Shown: piece by piece, positions 45,305 to 54,407 of the stretch
Layout of the letters: the number at the start of each line of letters is the position of its first letter
Position numbering within the stretch: position 1 is the stretch's first letter
NCBI RefSeq assembly: GCF_001552215.1
Contig: NZ_BCQT01000015.1
Coordinates: 235,805-299,804 of the forward strand
DNA length: 64,000 nt
Direction of reading: 5' to 3'
Source: Actinomadura macra NBRC 14102
GTDB lineage: Bacteria > Actinomycetota > Actinomycetes > Streptosporangiales > Streptosporangiaceae
Made by a program: the position numbers and the translations under genes
The notes under the pieces: model-generated
What the model was told of the DNA's origin: nothing
Seen by the model: only the letters and a program-made list of their open reading frames with translations
The model's database searches: none

Positions 45305-46156
45305 TCAGGGCTTTCGGGCTACCGCGCCGTAGCCGTTGACGTGGTCGGGGGTTCCGCCCTGGGCAGGGTCCGGTCGCCATTGCGTGATGGAGACCGTGCC
45401 CGGCTCGATCCTCTCCAGGCCGTCGAAGAAGGCGTCGACGTGCTCGACGCTGCGGAGGTGGTAGGGAAGCGTTCCCGATTCGGCGTAGGTCTCGGTGCTG
45501 CGCTTGGCGGCCTCGGAGGTGTCGGTGCAGTCCCAGAGCACGAGGTGGCTGCCCGAGGGCACTCCGGCCATGGTGTCGGCGACGATCCGCCGGGCCGTCT
45601 CGTAGTCCTGGCAGAACCCGAGCACACCCATGAACATGACCGCGATCGGCTGGTTGAAATTCAGGACGTTGGCAGCCTCTTCGAGGATCTGCCCGGGATG
45701 GTGGTAGTCGGCGTCGAGGTAGTCGGTGACGCCCTCGGGGGTCGTGCCGCGCAGGAGCGCGCGTGCGTGGGCGAGCACCATGGGGTCGTTGTCGACGTAG
45801 ACGACGCGGGCTTCCGGGATGATTTGCTGGGCGATCTCGTGGGTGTTGGACTGGGTGGGCAGTCCCGAGCCGATGTCCAGGAAGTTGCGGATCTTCGCTT
45901 CGGCCACCAGGTATTGGACGACGCGGATCAGGAAAAGTCGGGATTGTCGGGCGATTGTGATGACCTCGGGGTTGATCGCGGCGGTCGCGTCCCCGATCGC
46001 CCGATCGATCTCGTAGTTGTCCTTGCCGCCCAACCAGTAGTTCCATGCCCGTGCAGGGGAGGGAATGTCGGTTCGGAACCGTTCTGCGGCATTTTGCGGC
46101 AAATAAGGCGGAAGGTGTGAGGGCGGGTTGGTCGGAGAGGTGCCAGAAGGGGGCAT
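45305..46156 (-). CDS. PF04672-type S-adenosylmethionine-dependent methyltransferase
   Basis: 283 residues. The family opening DIPSPARAWNYWLGGKDNYEIDR (in part) and the SAM-binding strand FLDIGSGLPTQSNTH, then VVYVDNDPMVLAHARALL, match PF04672 (DUF574), an actinobacterial expansion of methyltransferases with unknown substrates. The last strand VSITQWRPDP is also typical. Bases 46157-46466 upstream are non-coding and include an AT-rich -10-like run. The family often occurs in tens of copies per genome. Confidence 0.9.
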   Translation of the reverse strand: MPPSGTSPTNPPSHLPPYLPQNAAERFRTDIPSPARAWNYWLGGKDNYEIDRAIGDATAAINPEVITIARQSRLFLIRVVQYLVAEAKIRNFLDIGSGLPTQSNTHEIAQQIIPEARVVYVDNDPMVLAHARALLRGTTPEGVTDYLDADYHHPGQILEEAANVLNFNQPIAVMFMGVLGFCQDYETARRIVADTMAGVPSGSHLVLWDCTDTSEAAKRSTETYAESGTLPYHLRSVEHVDAFFDGLERIEPGTVSITQWRPDPAQGGTPDHVNGYGAVARKP

Positions 46157-46466
46157 CGTCGACTCCTCGGAAGGCGTGACCGGACTAGAGGGATCATATA
46201 TTTTCGCGGCGTTGGTGGCGTTTCGGAGAAGCCGGATCGCCCCAGCGGGAACGGTCCCATGCCGGCGGCCATGAAAAGATCAAGGATTTCACCTCGTGGC
46301 GCCGCACTGTGATCGATGTCACGAGCTCTCATGGCAGATTCAGCCGGCCATTGTCGCTGGTGGGCCGGTCGTTGGTGAACTGCGGGTAGCTGAAAGTACC
46401 CGATGGCTCTTTTTGCCGGGATGAACGCCTCTGGTGGCCCAAGGGCGTGCCCGTAAGGGTGGAGGC
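46157..46466. promoter_or_regulatory. regulatory stretch with a CRP-like site
   Basis: 310 non-coding bases between the methyltransferase and the pyruvate-kinase-like gene. TGTGA-TCGATG-TCACG at 46308-46323 fits the CRP-family pattern TGTGA-N6-TCACA with one mismatch, about 145 bases before the ATG at 46467. The AT-rich GATCATATATTTTC near 46191-46206 is the likely -10 region for the leftward methyltransferase gene. Confidence 0.45.
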
Positions 46467-48332
46467 ATGAGCAAGCCATTTGGTACCCCCGATCCCGAGA
46501 CGCTTGCGGAGCTGCGCAGGCGGGTGAGTGAGCTGCGCGCCGACTGCGCGGCGGCCGAGTCGCTGTGGGCGCCGCAGATCGAACGTGTCGACGATCGCCA
46601 TGGCCCCAGCGCCCTGAACCTGGTGCACTACTGGGCGCTGCGCCGGCATGATCTTCGCGGCTTGCAGAGCGGCCTGGCCGCGGTGGGTCTGTCGTCCCTG
46701 GGGCGTAGCGAATCGCACGTTCTGGCCTCCCTCGGCGCGGTGACGCGGGCGATCGACGCGCTGGCCGGACGTGGGGACGGACCCGTCCGCGACGTCCCGT
46801 CCGGCGAGTCGGCCGAGGAGCCGCTCATCGGCCTGGCAGGAGGGCGGCGGCTGCTTCGCCGGCGGGCGGTGGCGTTGCTGGGGCCGAGCCCGGAGGGCCG
46901 GGAGTCGCGCATCATGGTGACGCTGCCCGCCGCTGCCGCAGGCGACCCGCGGCTGGTCCGTTCACTGGCCGAGCACGGAATGGACATGGCACGGATCAAC
47001 TGCGCCCACGACGGGCCCGAGACGTGGGAGCGGATGATCCGGCACACGCGGGCCGCGGGCGCCGCCGTCGGCCGCGACATCGACGTCGCCATGGATCTGG
47101 GTGGCCCGAAACTGCGGACCGGGCCGCTGGTGGAAGGACCGACGGTGGTCCGGCTGCGCCCGGTCCGCGATCTGCTCGGACGGGTCTTCGAGCCCGCCCG
47201 GTGCCGGCTCGGCGCGTCCGGCACCGCCGATCCGGGGGAGGATCTCCCCGTGCTGCCCGTCCCGGTGGCCTGGGCCACGCGGCGCCGTCCGGGCGAGACC
47301 ATCAGGCTGCGCGACACCCGCGACGCCGAACGACGGCTGGTCATCGAGAGCGTGGGCGACGGGGGCGCGACGGCCTCCTGCGAGCACACGGCCTACATCG
47401 CGACCGGCACTGTGCTGCGGGCGCACGGAGACGCGGACGTTTCGGTCGGGCCGCTGCCGCCGGTACCGCTGTACCTGACGCTGCGCAGGGGGGACACGCT
47501 GATCCTCACCCGGGACTGCCGCCCGGTCCCGGTATCGTCCCTGCCCGCGCGGATCGGATGCACGATGCCGCAGGTGTTCGGGCATGTCCGGCCCGGCCAG
47601 GACGTCTGGTTCGACGACGGAAAGATCGGCGGTACGGTCGTGAGCTCCGGACCCGACGAGATCGAGGTCTCCATCACCCGGGCCCGTCGCGGCGGATCGC
47701 GGCTGCGCGCAGGGAAGGGGATCAACTTTCCCGAGAGCACCCTGCCGGTCTCGGCCCTCGGCGAGCAGGACCGCACGGACCTGCGGTTCGTGTCCGCCCA
47801 CGCGGACCTGGTCGGGATCTCCTTCGTCCGAGAGGCGAGCGACATCGCCGACCTGCTGAGGGAACTGGACGACCTGGGCGACGCACGCCTGGGCGTCGTC
47901 GTCAAGATCGAGACGGTGCGGGCCTTCGAGAACCTGCCCGAGATCCTGCTGACCGCCATGCGCCGCCCGCGCGTGGGGGTGATGATCGCCCGCGGTGACC
48001 TGGCCGTCGAATGCGGTTACCAGCGGCTGGCCGAGTTGCAGGAAGAGATCCTCTGGCTGTGCGAGGCGGCCCATCTTCCGGCCATCTGGGCGACGCAGGT
48101 GCTCGACCGGATGGCGCGCTCCGGCATTCCGTCCCGGGCGGAGATCACCGACGCGGCCATGAGCGCTCGCGCCGAGTGCGTGATGCTCAACAAAGGCCCG
48201 TACATCGTGGAGGCGGTGATCGTCCTGGACGACATCCTGCGCCGGATGACCACGCATCAGGACAAGAAGGACACATTGCTGCGGTCCCTGAAGTCGTGGC
48301 GGGCCGCTGACGGCGCGGGAGGATCCCCATGA
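46467..48332 (+). CDS. pyruvate-kinase-like protein with N-terminal extension
   Basis: 621 residues, longer than classic PykF (~470) although the C-terminal allosteric domain is missing. After a ~150-residue helical extension comes the barrel: ARINCAHDGPETW, DLGGPKLRTGPL, VVKIETVRAFENLPEIL (catalytic Lys 480 and metal Glu), MIARGDLAVECGYQRL (metal Asp) and WATQVLDRMARSG. In place of the usual MLSGET it has MLNKGP, and NFSH becomes NCAH. Function as pyruvate kinase is therefore uncertain. GGAGG precedes ATG 46467. The next two genes overlap it, so it works with a CYTH-CHAD partner. Confidence 0.85.
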   Translation: MSKPFGTPDPETLAELRRRVSELRADCAAAESLWAPQIERVDDRHGPSALNLVHYWALRRHDLRGLQSGLAAVGLSSLGRSESHVLASLGAVTRAIDALAGRGDGPVRDVPSGESAEEPLIGLAGGRRLLRRRAVALLGPSPEGRESRIMVTLPAAAAGDPRLVRSLAEHGMDMARINCAHDGPETWERMIRHTRAAGAAVGRDIDVAMDLGGPKLRTGPLVEGPTVVRLRPVRDLLGRVFEPARCRLGASGTADPGEDLPVLPVPVAWATRRRPGETIRLRDTRDAERRLVIESVGDGGATASCEHTAYIATGTVLRAHGDADVSVGPLPPVPLYLTLRRGDTLILTRDCRPVPVSSLPARIGCTMPQVFGHVRPGQDVWFDDGKIGGTVVSSGPDEIEVSITRARRGGSRLRAGKGINFPESTLPVSALGEQDRTDLRFVSAHADLVGISFVREASDIADLLRELDDLGDARLGVVVKIETVRAFENLPEILLTAMRRPRVGVMIARGDLAVECGYQRLAELQEEILWLCEAAHLPAIWATQVLDRMARSGIPSRAEITDAAMSARAECVMLNKGPYIVEAVIVLDDILRRMTTHQDKKDTLLRSLKSWRAADGAGGSP

Positions 48333-48619
48333 GCAGGCCGTCCCAGACCGACCGGGAACGTGACGTCGACCAGGAGCGGAAGGCCGAGCAGGAGCGCAAG
48401 GCATTGATCCGGCTGCGCGACCGGCTGGTGATCACCTATGGGGCCGAGGTCTCGCCTGAGGAGGTCGCCGCTCTGATCGACGAGGCCGTCGCGGGTTTCG
48501 CGGCCGTCTCCATCCGCGACTTCGTCCCCCTGCTGGTGGAAAGGACCGTCCGCGACGAGTTGCGGCGACGCGCCCGCGGTGACGCCGTGGCGGCCACCGC
48601 TGAAAGAGGGGGACGGTGA
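48329..48619 (+). CDS. small helical protein (three-helix-bundle dimerisation type)
   Basis: 96 residues: a charged N-terminal helix (DRERDVDQERKAEQERKALIRLRDRL) and two further helices with EVSPEEVAALIDEAVAGFAA and SIRDFVPLLVERTVRDELRR. The second half matches the actinobacterial three-helix-bundle dimerisation domain, otherwise found at the ends of unrelated proteins. Its ATG overlaps the preceding stop by four bases (ATGA), and the next gene overlaps it by four bases. It may hold the other two proteins together, which is inference. Confidence 0.75.
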   Translation: MSRPSQTDRERDVDQERKAEQERKALIRLRDRLVITYGAEVSPEEVAALIDEAVAGFAAVSIRDFVPLLVERTVRDELRRRARGDAVAATAERGGR

Positions 48620-50166
48620 TGGCCGAGATCGTCCGCGAGACCGAACATAAGTACGAGGCGCTACCGGAGACCCTCGCCGCACTGGCGGGCCTGCCCGGCA
48701 CGGTCCTGGACCCGGCCCGGCGCGAGACGCTGGACGCGGTCTACTACGACACCGAAGATCTGCGTCTACTGCGGGCCCGGGTGACCCTGCGGTGGCGCAT
48801 CGGCGGCGGGGACGCCGGATGGCACCTCAAGCTGCCCGCCGGCCGGGACACGCGGGATGAGGTGCGGCTGCCCCTCGCCGAGCCGGAATCCGGGGAGGCG
48901 GGCCTCGCCGGCCCGGTGCCCGGGGTACCGGAGGGGGTGCCGGACGAACTGGTGTCCCTGACCGCGGCGCATGCCCGAGGCCGGCCTCTGGTGCCGGTCG
49001 CGCGGCTGCGCACGGCCCGGAAGGCACAACGCCTCACCAGCCTCACGGGCAGGCCCCTGGCCGAGGTCGTGAGCGACTCGGTGACCGCCCGGACGCTGGC
49101 GGGCGAGCCGGCCTCCGCCGACTGGGACGAGTTGGAGGTCGAGCTGATCGGAGGCGATGCCACAGTGCTGGAGGCCATCGACCGGGCACTGCGGGCGCAG
49201 GGCGCGCGTGACGCGGGATCCCCGAGCAAACTGGCGCGCCTGCTGGGTGACCGGCTGCTCCCGCCCGGCGACCGTTCCGCTCCGCCGGGCGGGGGCGAAG
49301 CGGCGGCGCGCGCGGGCGAGGTGGTCCTGGGATACCTGCGGACCCAGGTGCGCGCCGTCATCGCCTGCGATCCGCGGGTGCGGCTCGACCGGGCGGACGC
49401 GGTCCACCAGATGCGGGTCGCCACCCGCCGGACGCGCAGCGCCCTGCAGGTCTATGCGGCGATCATCGACCGGGAACGGACCCGGGAGGTGGCCGCCGAG
49501 CTCAAATGGCTCGCTGCCGCCCTGGGGGCGGCCCGCGACCGGGAGGTGTTGCTGGAACGGCTCCTGCGCCGTCTCGACGAGGTGGAGGGCGACCTCGTCC
49601 ACGGGCCCGTGCGCGCCCGCGTCACCCAGCATCTCACCGAAGGGCTGGAGGAGGCCCGGCTCGCCGCGGTGGCCGAGCTGAACGGGTCCCGCTACCTCGC
49701 TCTCCTGGACGTCCTGGACGCACTGATCGCCGATCCCCCCTTCACCCGCGAGGCGGGCCGTGCCGCCGACCGGGTGCTGCCGCCCCTGCTCCACCAGGCC
49801 CAGCGGCGGCTGGAGCGGGCGCTGCGGCGCATCGACCGAGCGTCCGACCGGGACACCGCCATGCACGAGGCCCGCAAGGCGGCCAAGCGGGCCCGCTACG
49901 CCGCCGAGATCGCCGAGCCCGTGCTGGGCCGTGCGGCGAAACGGCAGGTCGCCCGGGCCAAGCGGCTCCAGGAGGTCCTCGGCGACCATCAGGACGGAGT
50001 GGTCTCCCGTGCCGTCCTGCTGGAGATCGCCGCCCGCGCCCACGGTTATGGCGAAGAGACTTTCACCTATGGCCTGCTGCACGAACGGGAGGCGTCCGCG
50101 GCACGTGATCTCGAACGCCTCTTCGGCGACGGCGTGAATTGGCGCTCGCAGGTCGACGTCCAATGA
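48616..50166 (+). CDS. CYTH and CHAD domain-containing protein (operon with PK-like gene)
   Basis: 516 residues. IVRETEHKYEALPE at the N-terminus is the CYTH E-x-E-x-K motif, and YYDTEDLRLLRARVTLRWR a CYTH strand pair. A CHAD domain covers ~residues 240-510 (VHQMRVATRRTRSALQVYAAII, MHEARKAAKRARYAAEI, VLGDHQDGVVSR). It is a paralogue of the protein at 39,074, but is tied by start-stop overlaps to a pyruvate-kinase-like gene. Polyphosphate binding is expected from CHAD; catalysis is unproven. GTG 48616 and ATG 48619 are adjacent starts. Confidence 0.92.
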   Translation: MMAEIVRETEHKYEALPETLAALAGLPGTVLDPARRETLDAVYYDTEDLRLLRARVTLRWRIGGGDAGWHLKLPAGRDTRDEVRLPLAEPESGEAGLAGPVPGVPEGVPDELVSLTAAHARGRPLVPVARLRTARKAQRLTSLTGRPLAEVVSDSVTARTLAGEPASADWDELEVELIGGDATVLEAIDRALRAQGARDAGSPSKLARLLGDRLLPPGDRSAPPGGGEAAARAGEVVLGYLRTQVRAVIACDPRVRLDRADAVHQMRVATRRTRSALQVYAAIIDRERTREVAAELKWLAAALGAARDREVLLERLLRRLDEVEGDLVHGPVRARVTQHLTEGLEEARLAAVAELNGSRYLALLDVLDALIADPPFTREAGRAADRVLPPLLHQAQRRLERALRRIDRASDRDTAMHEARKAAKRARYAAEIAEPVLGRAAKRQVARAKRLQEVLGDHQDGVVSRAVLLEIAARAHGYGEETFTYGLLHEREASAARDLERLFGDGVNWRSQVDVQ

Positions 50167-50273
50167 TTCGGAGGAGGCTCGAGGGGACGCGGGCGGGAAT
50201 GGTTGCGCAATGTGTCTGATTCGTCGCTATGGGTAGGAGGTCGTCGGGCATGGTCTGATCTTCGGGGGTCGGT

Positions 50274-52457
50274 ATGTTCGGGGGACTTGCACGGTTCGTG
50301 GTGCGGCGCCGCTGGTGGGTGATCGCGGCCTGGGTGGTGGCCGCGGTGCTGCTGACGGGCTTCGCGCCGAAGTTCAAGGCCAGCTCGGAGCAGACGGACT
50401 TCCTGCCCGGCTCGTACGAGTCGGTCCAGGCGTTCGATCTGACGCGGGACGCGTTCCCGCAGACGCGGGGGCAGGCGGCGATCATCGCGGTGACGCGGTC
50501 CGACGGCGGCGCGCTCACCGAGGCCGACCAGGCGGTCACGGCGCGGCTGGCCGCGACGCTGGACAACGAGCGGCTCCGCGGCGTCCAGCAGGTGGCGGTG
50601 GGGCCCATCGCACCCAACCGCAAGGTCGAGATGATCAATGCGCAGTTCACGTCGGAGAGCCTGGACGATCCGAACGTCGCCAAGGCCATCGACCGGATGC
50701 GCGAGAGCCTCGACAAGGGGACGCAGGGGACCGGGCTGACCGCCAGGGTCACCGGAAACGCGGCGATCAACGTCGACGCGCAGGAGTCCTATGAGCGCAG
50801 CGACGCGATCACGCTCGGCGCGACCGTCGTGGTGATCTTCGTGTTGCTGATCTTCACGTTCCGCAGCGTGGTGGCGGCGTTCCTGCCACTGATCACGGTG
50901 GGTCTGGTGATGGTGGTGGCGTTGGCGCTGATCGGCTCCGTGAACGCGGCGTTCGACCTCAAGGGCGACAGCCTGACGCAGTCGCTGATGCCGATCGTGC
51001 TCTTCGGGGTGGGGACGGACTACATCCTGTTCCTGCTGTTCAGGTATCGGGAGCGGCTGCGGGCGGGTGAAGGCGGCAAGACCGCGATGGTGACGGCGGT
51101 CGAGCGGGTCGGTGAGGTGATCGCCTCGGCGGCGTGCGCGGTGATCGTCGCCTTCAGCGCGCTGATCCTGGCCTCGCTCGGCATGCTGAAGTCGATGGGG
51201 CCGGCGATGGGCGTCGCGGTCGCGACGACGCTGGTGGCGGCGCTGACCCTGATCCCGGCCGTGGTGTCGCTGCTCGGAGCCAAGGTCTTCTGGCCGAGCA
51301 AGTCGTGGCGGGCCGAGCCGCCGCACCACAAGGCGGGCAGGCTGGGCGGCTTCATCGGGCGGAGCCCGTGGCCGGTGGCGCTGGTGTCGGGCGCGGTCCT
51401 CGTCGCCCTGTCGGTGTGCGCGCTCGGGTTCACCGCCAACTTCAACATGGCGTCGGCGCCCCCGGGAACGGAGGCCGCCAAGGGGGTGGACGACCTGGAG
51501 AAGGGCTTCCCCGCCGGGGCTCAGGAGGCCACCCAGGTGTTCATCACCAGCACGAACGGCGGGCCGCTCCCGCCGGGGGCGGCCGAGACGGTCGCGGCGA
51601 AGCTGAAGACGGCGGAGGGCGTCGCGGCGGTCGAACCGCCTGAGCGGGGCGCCGACGGCCGGACGGCGCTCGTCGAGGTCCAGTTGAGCGACGATCCGTT
51701 GTCCAAGGCGGCGATGGAGAGCGTGTCCGGGCCCGTCCGGGACACGGCCCACGCGTCGGAGCCACCGGGCACGGAGGTGATCGTGGGCGGGCAGACGGCC
51801 GTCATGGTCGACCTGCAGAAGGCGATGAACCGTGACTACCGGGTCGTGTTCCCGATCGCCGGGCTGCTCATCGCGATCATCCTGGGGCTGCTGCTGCGCA
51901 GCGTCGTGGCGCCGGTCTACCTGATGATCGCGGTGGTGCTGAGCTTCCTCGGCACGATCGGTGCGAGCGTGGCGCTGTTCCAGTGGGGGGAGGGGCACAC
52001 GGGGGTCATCTTCTTCCTGCCCCTGATCGTCTACCTGTTCGTGACGGCGCTCGGCACCGACTACAACATCCTCGTCATCGCGCGGCTGCGGGAGGAGGCG
52101 CGGGCCGGGCACCCGCCCCGGCGGGGCGTCGGCCACGCGTTCGAGCAGGCGGCGCCGACCGTGGCGTCCGCGGGGCTGATCCTCGCCGGCAGCTTCGCGA
52201 CGTTCCTGCTGGCCGAGGCCGACGCGATGCAGGAGATGGGGACGACGGTGGCGCTCGGCGTGATCCTTGCGGCGTTCGTGATGTCGATGTTCCTGGTTCC
52301 CGCGGTGACGGTGCTCCTCGGCCACGCGGCCTGGTGGCCGGGGCACCAGGACGCCGTCCGCGCGGCGGCCGACGTTCGCGAGAAGGACGCCGTCCGCGCG
52401 GCGGCCAGCGGCCGGGAGAGGGACGGCGGCCTGGAGGGGGACGGCGGCCGGGAATAG
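50274..52457 (+). CDS. MMPL family transporter
   Basis: 727 residues with twelve predicted helices in two sets (1+5 and 1+5), each preceded by a large extracytoplasmic loop, as for RND/MMPL transporters. ITLGATVVVIFVLLIFTFRS begins one set, and LGTDYNILVIARLREE in the second half holds the Asp-Tyr proton-relay pair; GTDYILFLLFRYRERL is the matching pair in the first half. Lipid or siderophore export across the membrane is the usual role. The C-terminal ~35 residues are a repetitive charged tail (AVRAAAD / AVRAAAS). Only weak ribosome pairing precedes ATG 50274. Confidence 0.92.
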   Translation: MFGGLARFVVRRRWWVIAAWVVAAVLLTGFAPKFKASSEQTDFLPGSYESVQAFDLTRDAFPQTRGQAAIIAVTRSDGGALTEADQAVTARLAATLDNERLRGVQQVAVGPIAPNRKVEMINAQFTSESLDDPNVAKAIDRMRESLDKGTQGTGLTARVTGNAAINVDAQESYERSDAITLGATVVVIFVLLIFTFRSVVAAFLPLITVGLVMVVALALIGSVNAAFDLKGDSLTQSLMPIVLFGVGTDYILFLLFRYRERLRAGEGGKTAMVTAVERVGEVIASAACAVIVAFSALILASLGMLKSMGPAMGVAVATTLVAALTLIPAVVSLLGAKVFWPSKSWRAEPPHHKAGRLGGFIGRSPWPVALVSGAVLVALSVCALGFTANFNMASAPPGTEAAKGVDDLEKGFPAGAQEATQVFITSTNGGPLPPGAAETVAAKLKTAEGVAAVEPPERGADGRTALVEVQLSDDPLSKAAMESVSGPVRDTAHASEPPGTEVIVGGQTAVMVDLQKAMNRDYRVVFPIAGLLIAIILGLLLRSVVAPVYLMIAVVLSFLGTIGASVALFQWGEGHTGVIFFLPLIVYLFVTALGTDYNILVIARLREEARAGHPPRRGVGHAFEQAAPTVASAGLILAGSFATFLLAEADAMQEMGTTVALGVILAAFVMSMFLVPAVTVLLGHAAWWPGHQDAVRAAADVREKDAVRAAASGRERDGGLEGDGGRE

Positions 52458-52467
52458 TTGTATCCCA

Positions 52468-52495
52468 CCAATGGTTGTAGGCTTGTAATCATTGG
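52468..52495. promoter_or_regulatory. palindrome before the MFS-MarR operon (probable MarR operator)
   Basis: CCAATGGTT (52468-52476) and AATCATTGG (52487-52495) are inverted halves matching at eight of nine positions with a ten-base spacer. It overlaps the ribosome site GGAGGGA (52494-52500) of the MFS gene. The MarR gene at the end of this operon is the likely ligand protein. Confidence 0.6.
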
Positions 52496-52503
52496 AGGGA
52501 CCT

Positions 52504-53964
52504 TTGCCTGAATTGTCGCCCCGGCGGCGGCTGCTGGTGCTGGGCATCTGTTGCCTGAGCCTGCTGATCGTCAGCCTCGACAACACGATCCTCAACGTCG
52601 CGCTGCCCTCCCTGCAGCGCGACTTCCACGCCTCGCTGTCCGGCCTGCAGTGGACGATCGACGCCTATCTGATCGTGCTGGCCTCGCTGCTGATCCTCGC
52701 CGGGTCCACCGCCGACCGGATCGGGCGCCGCCGCGTGTTCCAGACCGGCCTCACGCTGTTCGTCACCGGGTCGGTATTGTGCAGCCTCGCGCCGTCGCTG
52801 GGATGGCTGGTCGCCGCGCGGGTCGTCCAGGCCATCGGCGGGTCGATGCTCAACCCGGTCGCGATGTCGATCATCACGAACGTGTTCACCGAACCGCGCG
52901 AGCGTGCCCGTGCCATCGGGGTCTGGGGCGGGGTGGTCGGTCTGAGCATGGCGATGGGCCCGCTGGTCGGCGGCCTCCTCGTCGACTCCGTGGGATGGCG
53001 GGCGATCTTCTGGCTCAACCTGCCCATCGGAGCGGCGGCGCTGGTCCTGACGGCCCTGTTCGTGCCCGAGTCCCGCGCGTCGCGGCCGCGCCGCCCCGAC
53101 CCGCTGGGGCAGGGCCTGGTGATCGTGACGCTCGCCACGCTGACCTTCGCCATCATCGAGGTACCCGAGCTCGGCTGGACCGCGCCGGCCGTGGCCGGCG
53201 GCGTCCTGGTCGCCGCCGCCGCACTCGTCGCTTTCGTGGCCCACGCGCGGCGGGCCGACGAACCACTGATCGACCTGCGGTTCTTCCGCAGCGTCCCGTT
53301 CTCCGGCGCGACCGTCATCGCCGTCAGCTCCTTTGCGGCGCTCGGCGGGTTCCTGTTCGTCAACTCCCTCTACCTGCAGAACGTGCGAGGGCTGTCGGCG
53401 CTGCACGCGGGCCTGGTCCTGCTGCCCATGGCGGCCATGACCGCCGTCTTCGGCCCGCTGTCGGGACGGCTCGTCGGAGCGCGCGGTCCCCGGCCGTCGC
53501 TCCAGATCGCCGGCGCCGCGATGCTCGCCAGCGGGCTGATGTTCGCGCTGTTCGACGCCGAGACGGGCACCGCGACGCTGTTCTTCGCCTACGTGCTGTT
53601 CGGGATCGGGTTCGGGATGGTGAACGCGCCGATCACCAACACCGCCGTGTCCGGGATGCCGCGCAGCCAGGCGGGGGTCGCGGCGGCCGTGGCGTCCACC
53701 AGCCGCCAGGTCGGGCAGGCACTCGGCGTCGCGGTGATGGGCGCCGTCCTCGCGGCCGGGACGGGATCCGGCCAGGGCGAGGTGTCCCGGTTCGTCGCCG
53801 CCGCACGCCCGGCATACTGGGTCCTCGCCGGGTGCGCCGCCGCCGTGCTCGTGCTCGGCACCCTCACCACCGGACGCCGCGCCGCCCGCAGCGCCGCGCG
53901 CGTGTCCGCCCTGTTCGAGACCGAGCCCGAGCGGCACCCCGTGAGCGGAGCGAGCACCCGATGA
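52504..53964 (+). CDS. DHA2 family MFS drug transporter
   Basis: 486 residues, fourteen membrane segments. The signature LLIVSLDNTILNVALPSLQR (residues ~20-40) with the buried Asp, AGSTADRIGRRRVFQTGL and GWLVAARVVQAIGGSMLNPVAMSII identify the DHA2 drug-H+ antiporters. TTG 52504 is chosen because GGAGGGA sits four bases before it; the earlier in-frame TTG (52492) is inside that site. The gene overlaps the MarR gene by four bases (ATGA) and lies behind a palindromic operator, the usual auto-regulated efflux arrangement. Confidence 0.93.
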   Translation: MPELSPRRRLLVLGICCLSLLIVSLDNTILNVALPSLQRDFHASLSGLQWTIDAYLIVLASLLILAGSTADRIGRRRVFQTGLTLFVTGSVLCSLAPSLGWLVAARVVQAIGGSMLNPVAMSIITNVFTEPRERARAIGVWGGVVGLSMAMGPLVGGLLVDSVGWRAIFWLNLPIGAAALVLTALFVPESRASRPRRPDPLGQGLVIVTLATLTFAIIEVPELGWTAPAVAGGVLVAAAALVAFVAHARRADEPLIDLRFFRSVPFSGATVIAVSSFAALGGFLFVNSLYLQNVRGLSALHAGLVLLPMAAMTAVFGPLSGRLVGARGPRPSLQIAGAAMLASGLMFALFDAETGTATLFFAYVLFGIGFGMVNAPITNTAVSGMPRSQAGVAAAVASTSRQVGQALGVAVMGAVLAAGTGSGQGEVSRFVAAARPAYWVLAGCAAAVLVLGTLTTGRRAARSAARVSALFETEPERHPVSGASTR

Positions 53965-54380
53965 CCGAGCACGACCTCGCTGCCCGAGCCTGGCAGAACC
54001 TGCGCATCCTGCTGCACGAGCGCGGCGACCGGCGGCAGGAGGCCACCGAGTCGCTCGGGATGAGCTTCGTCCGGATCAAGGCGCTGCGGCGGCTGGTGGC
54101 CGGGCCGATGACGCTGCGCGACCTGGCCGAGGACCTCGTCACCGACCGCCCGTACACCACGCTCGTCGTGGACGACCTGGTCGAGCGGGGGCTCGTCGAA
54201 CGCACCCCGAGCCGCACCGACCGCCGCTCGAAGATCGTGACCGTCACCCCGGCCGGACGGGCAGCGGCGGCGAAGGCCGAGCGCATCCTCGGTACCCCGC
54301 CGCCCGCCCTGTACGCGCTCTCGCCCGAGGACATCGCGGCCCTCGACAGGATCGCCGCCCGCCTCGTCGCCGAAGGCTGA
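53961..54380 (+). CDS. MarR family transcriptional regulator
   Basis: 139 residues. A winged helix with PMTLRDLAEDLVTDRPYTTLVVDDLVERGLVERTPSRTDRRSK (in parts: recognition helix, then the DRRSK wing) is diagnostic of MarR. The helical ends form the dimer. It is the second gene of the MFS operon and its ATG overlaps the MFS stop. It likely represses the operon through the palindrome at 52,468 until a phenolic or drug ligand binds. Confidence 0.92.
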   Translation: MTEHDLAARAWQNLRILLHERGDRRQEATESLGMSFVRIKALRRLVAGPMTLRDLAEDLVTDRPYTTLVVDDLVERGLVERTPSRTDRRSKIVTVTPAGRAAAAKAERILGTPPPALYALSPEDIAALDRIAARLVAEG

Positions 54381-54407
54381 CCGCCATGGCGGCGGCCGGC
54401 GGTCAGG

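Noticed and set aside
50067..52595. 842-residue minus-strand frame opposite the MMPL gene
   Set aside because: His/Arg-rich shadow of the MMPL coding sequence, without motifs or ribosome site.
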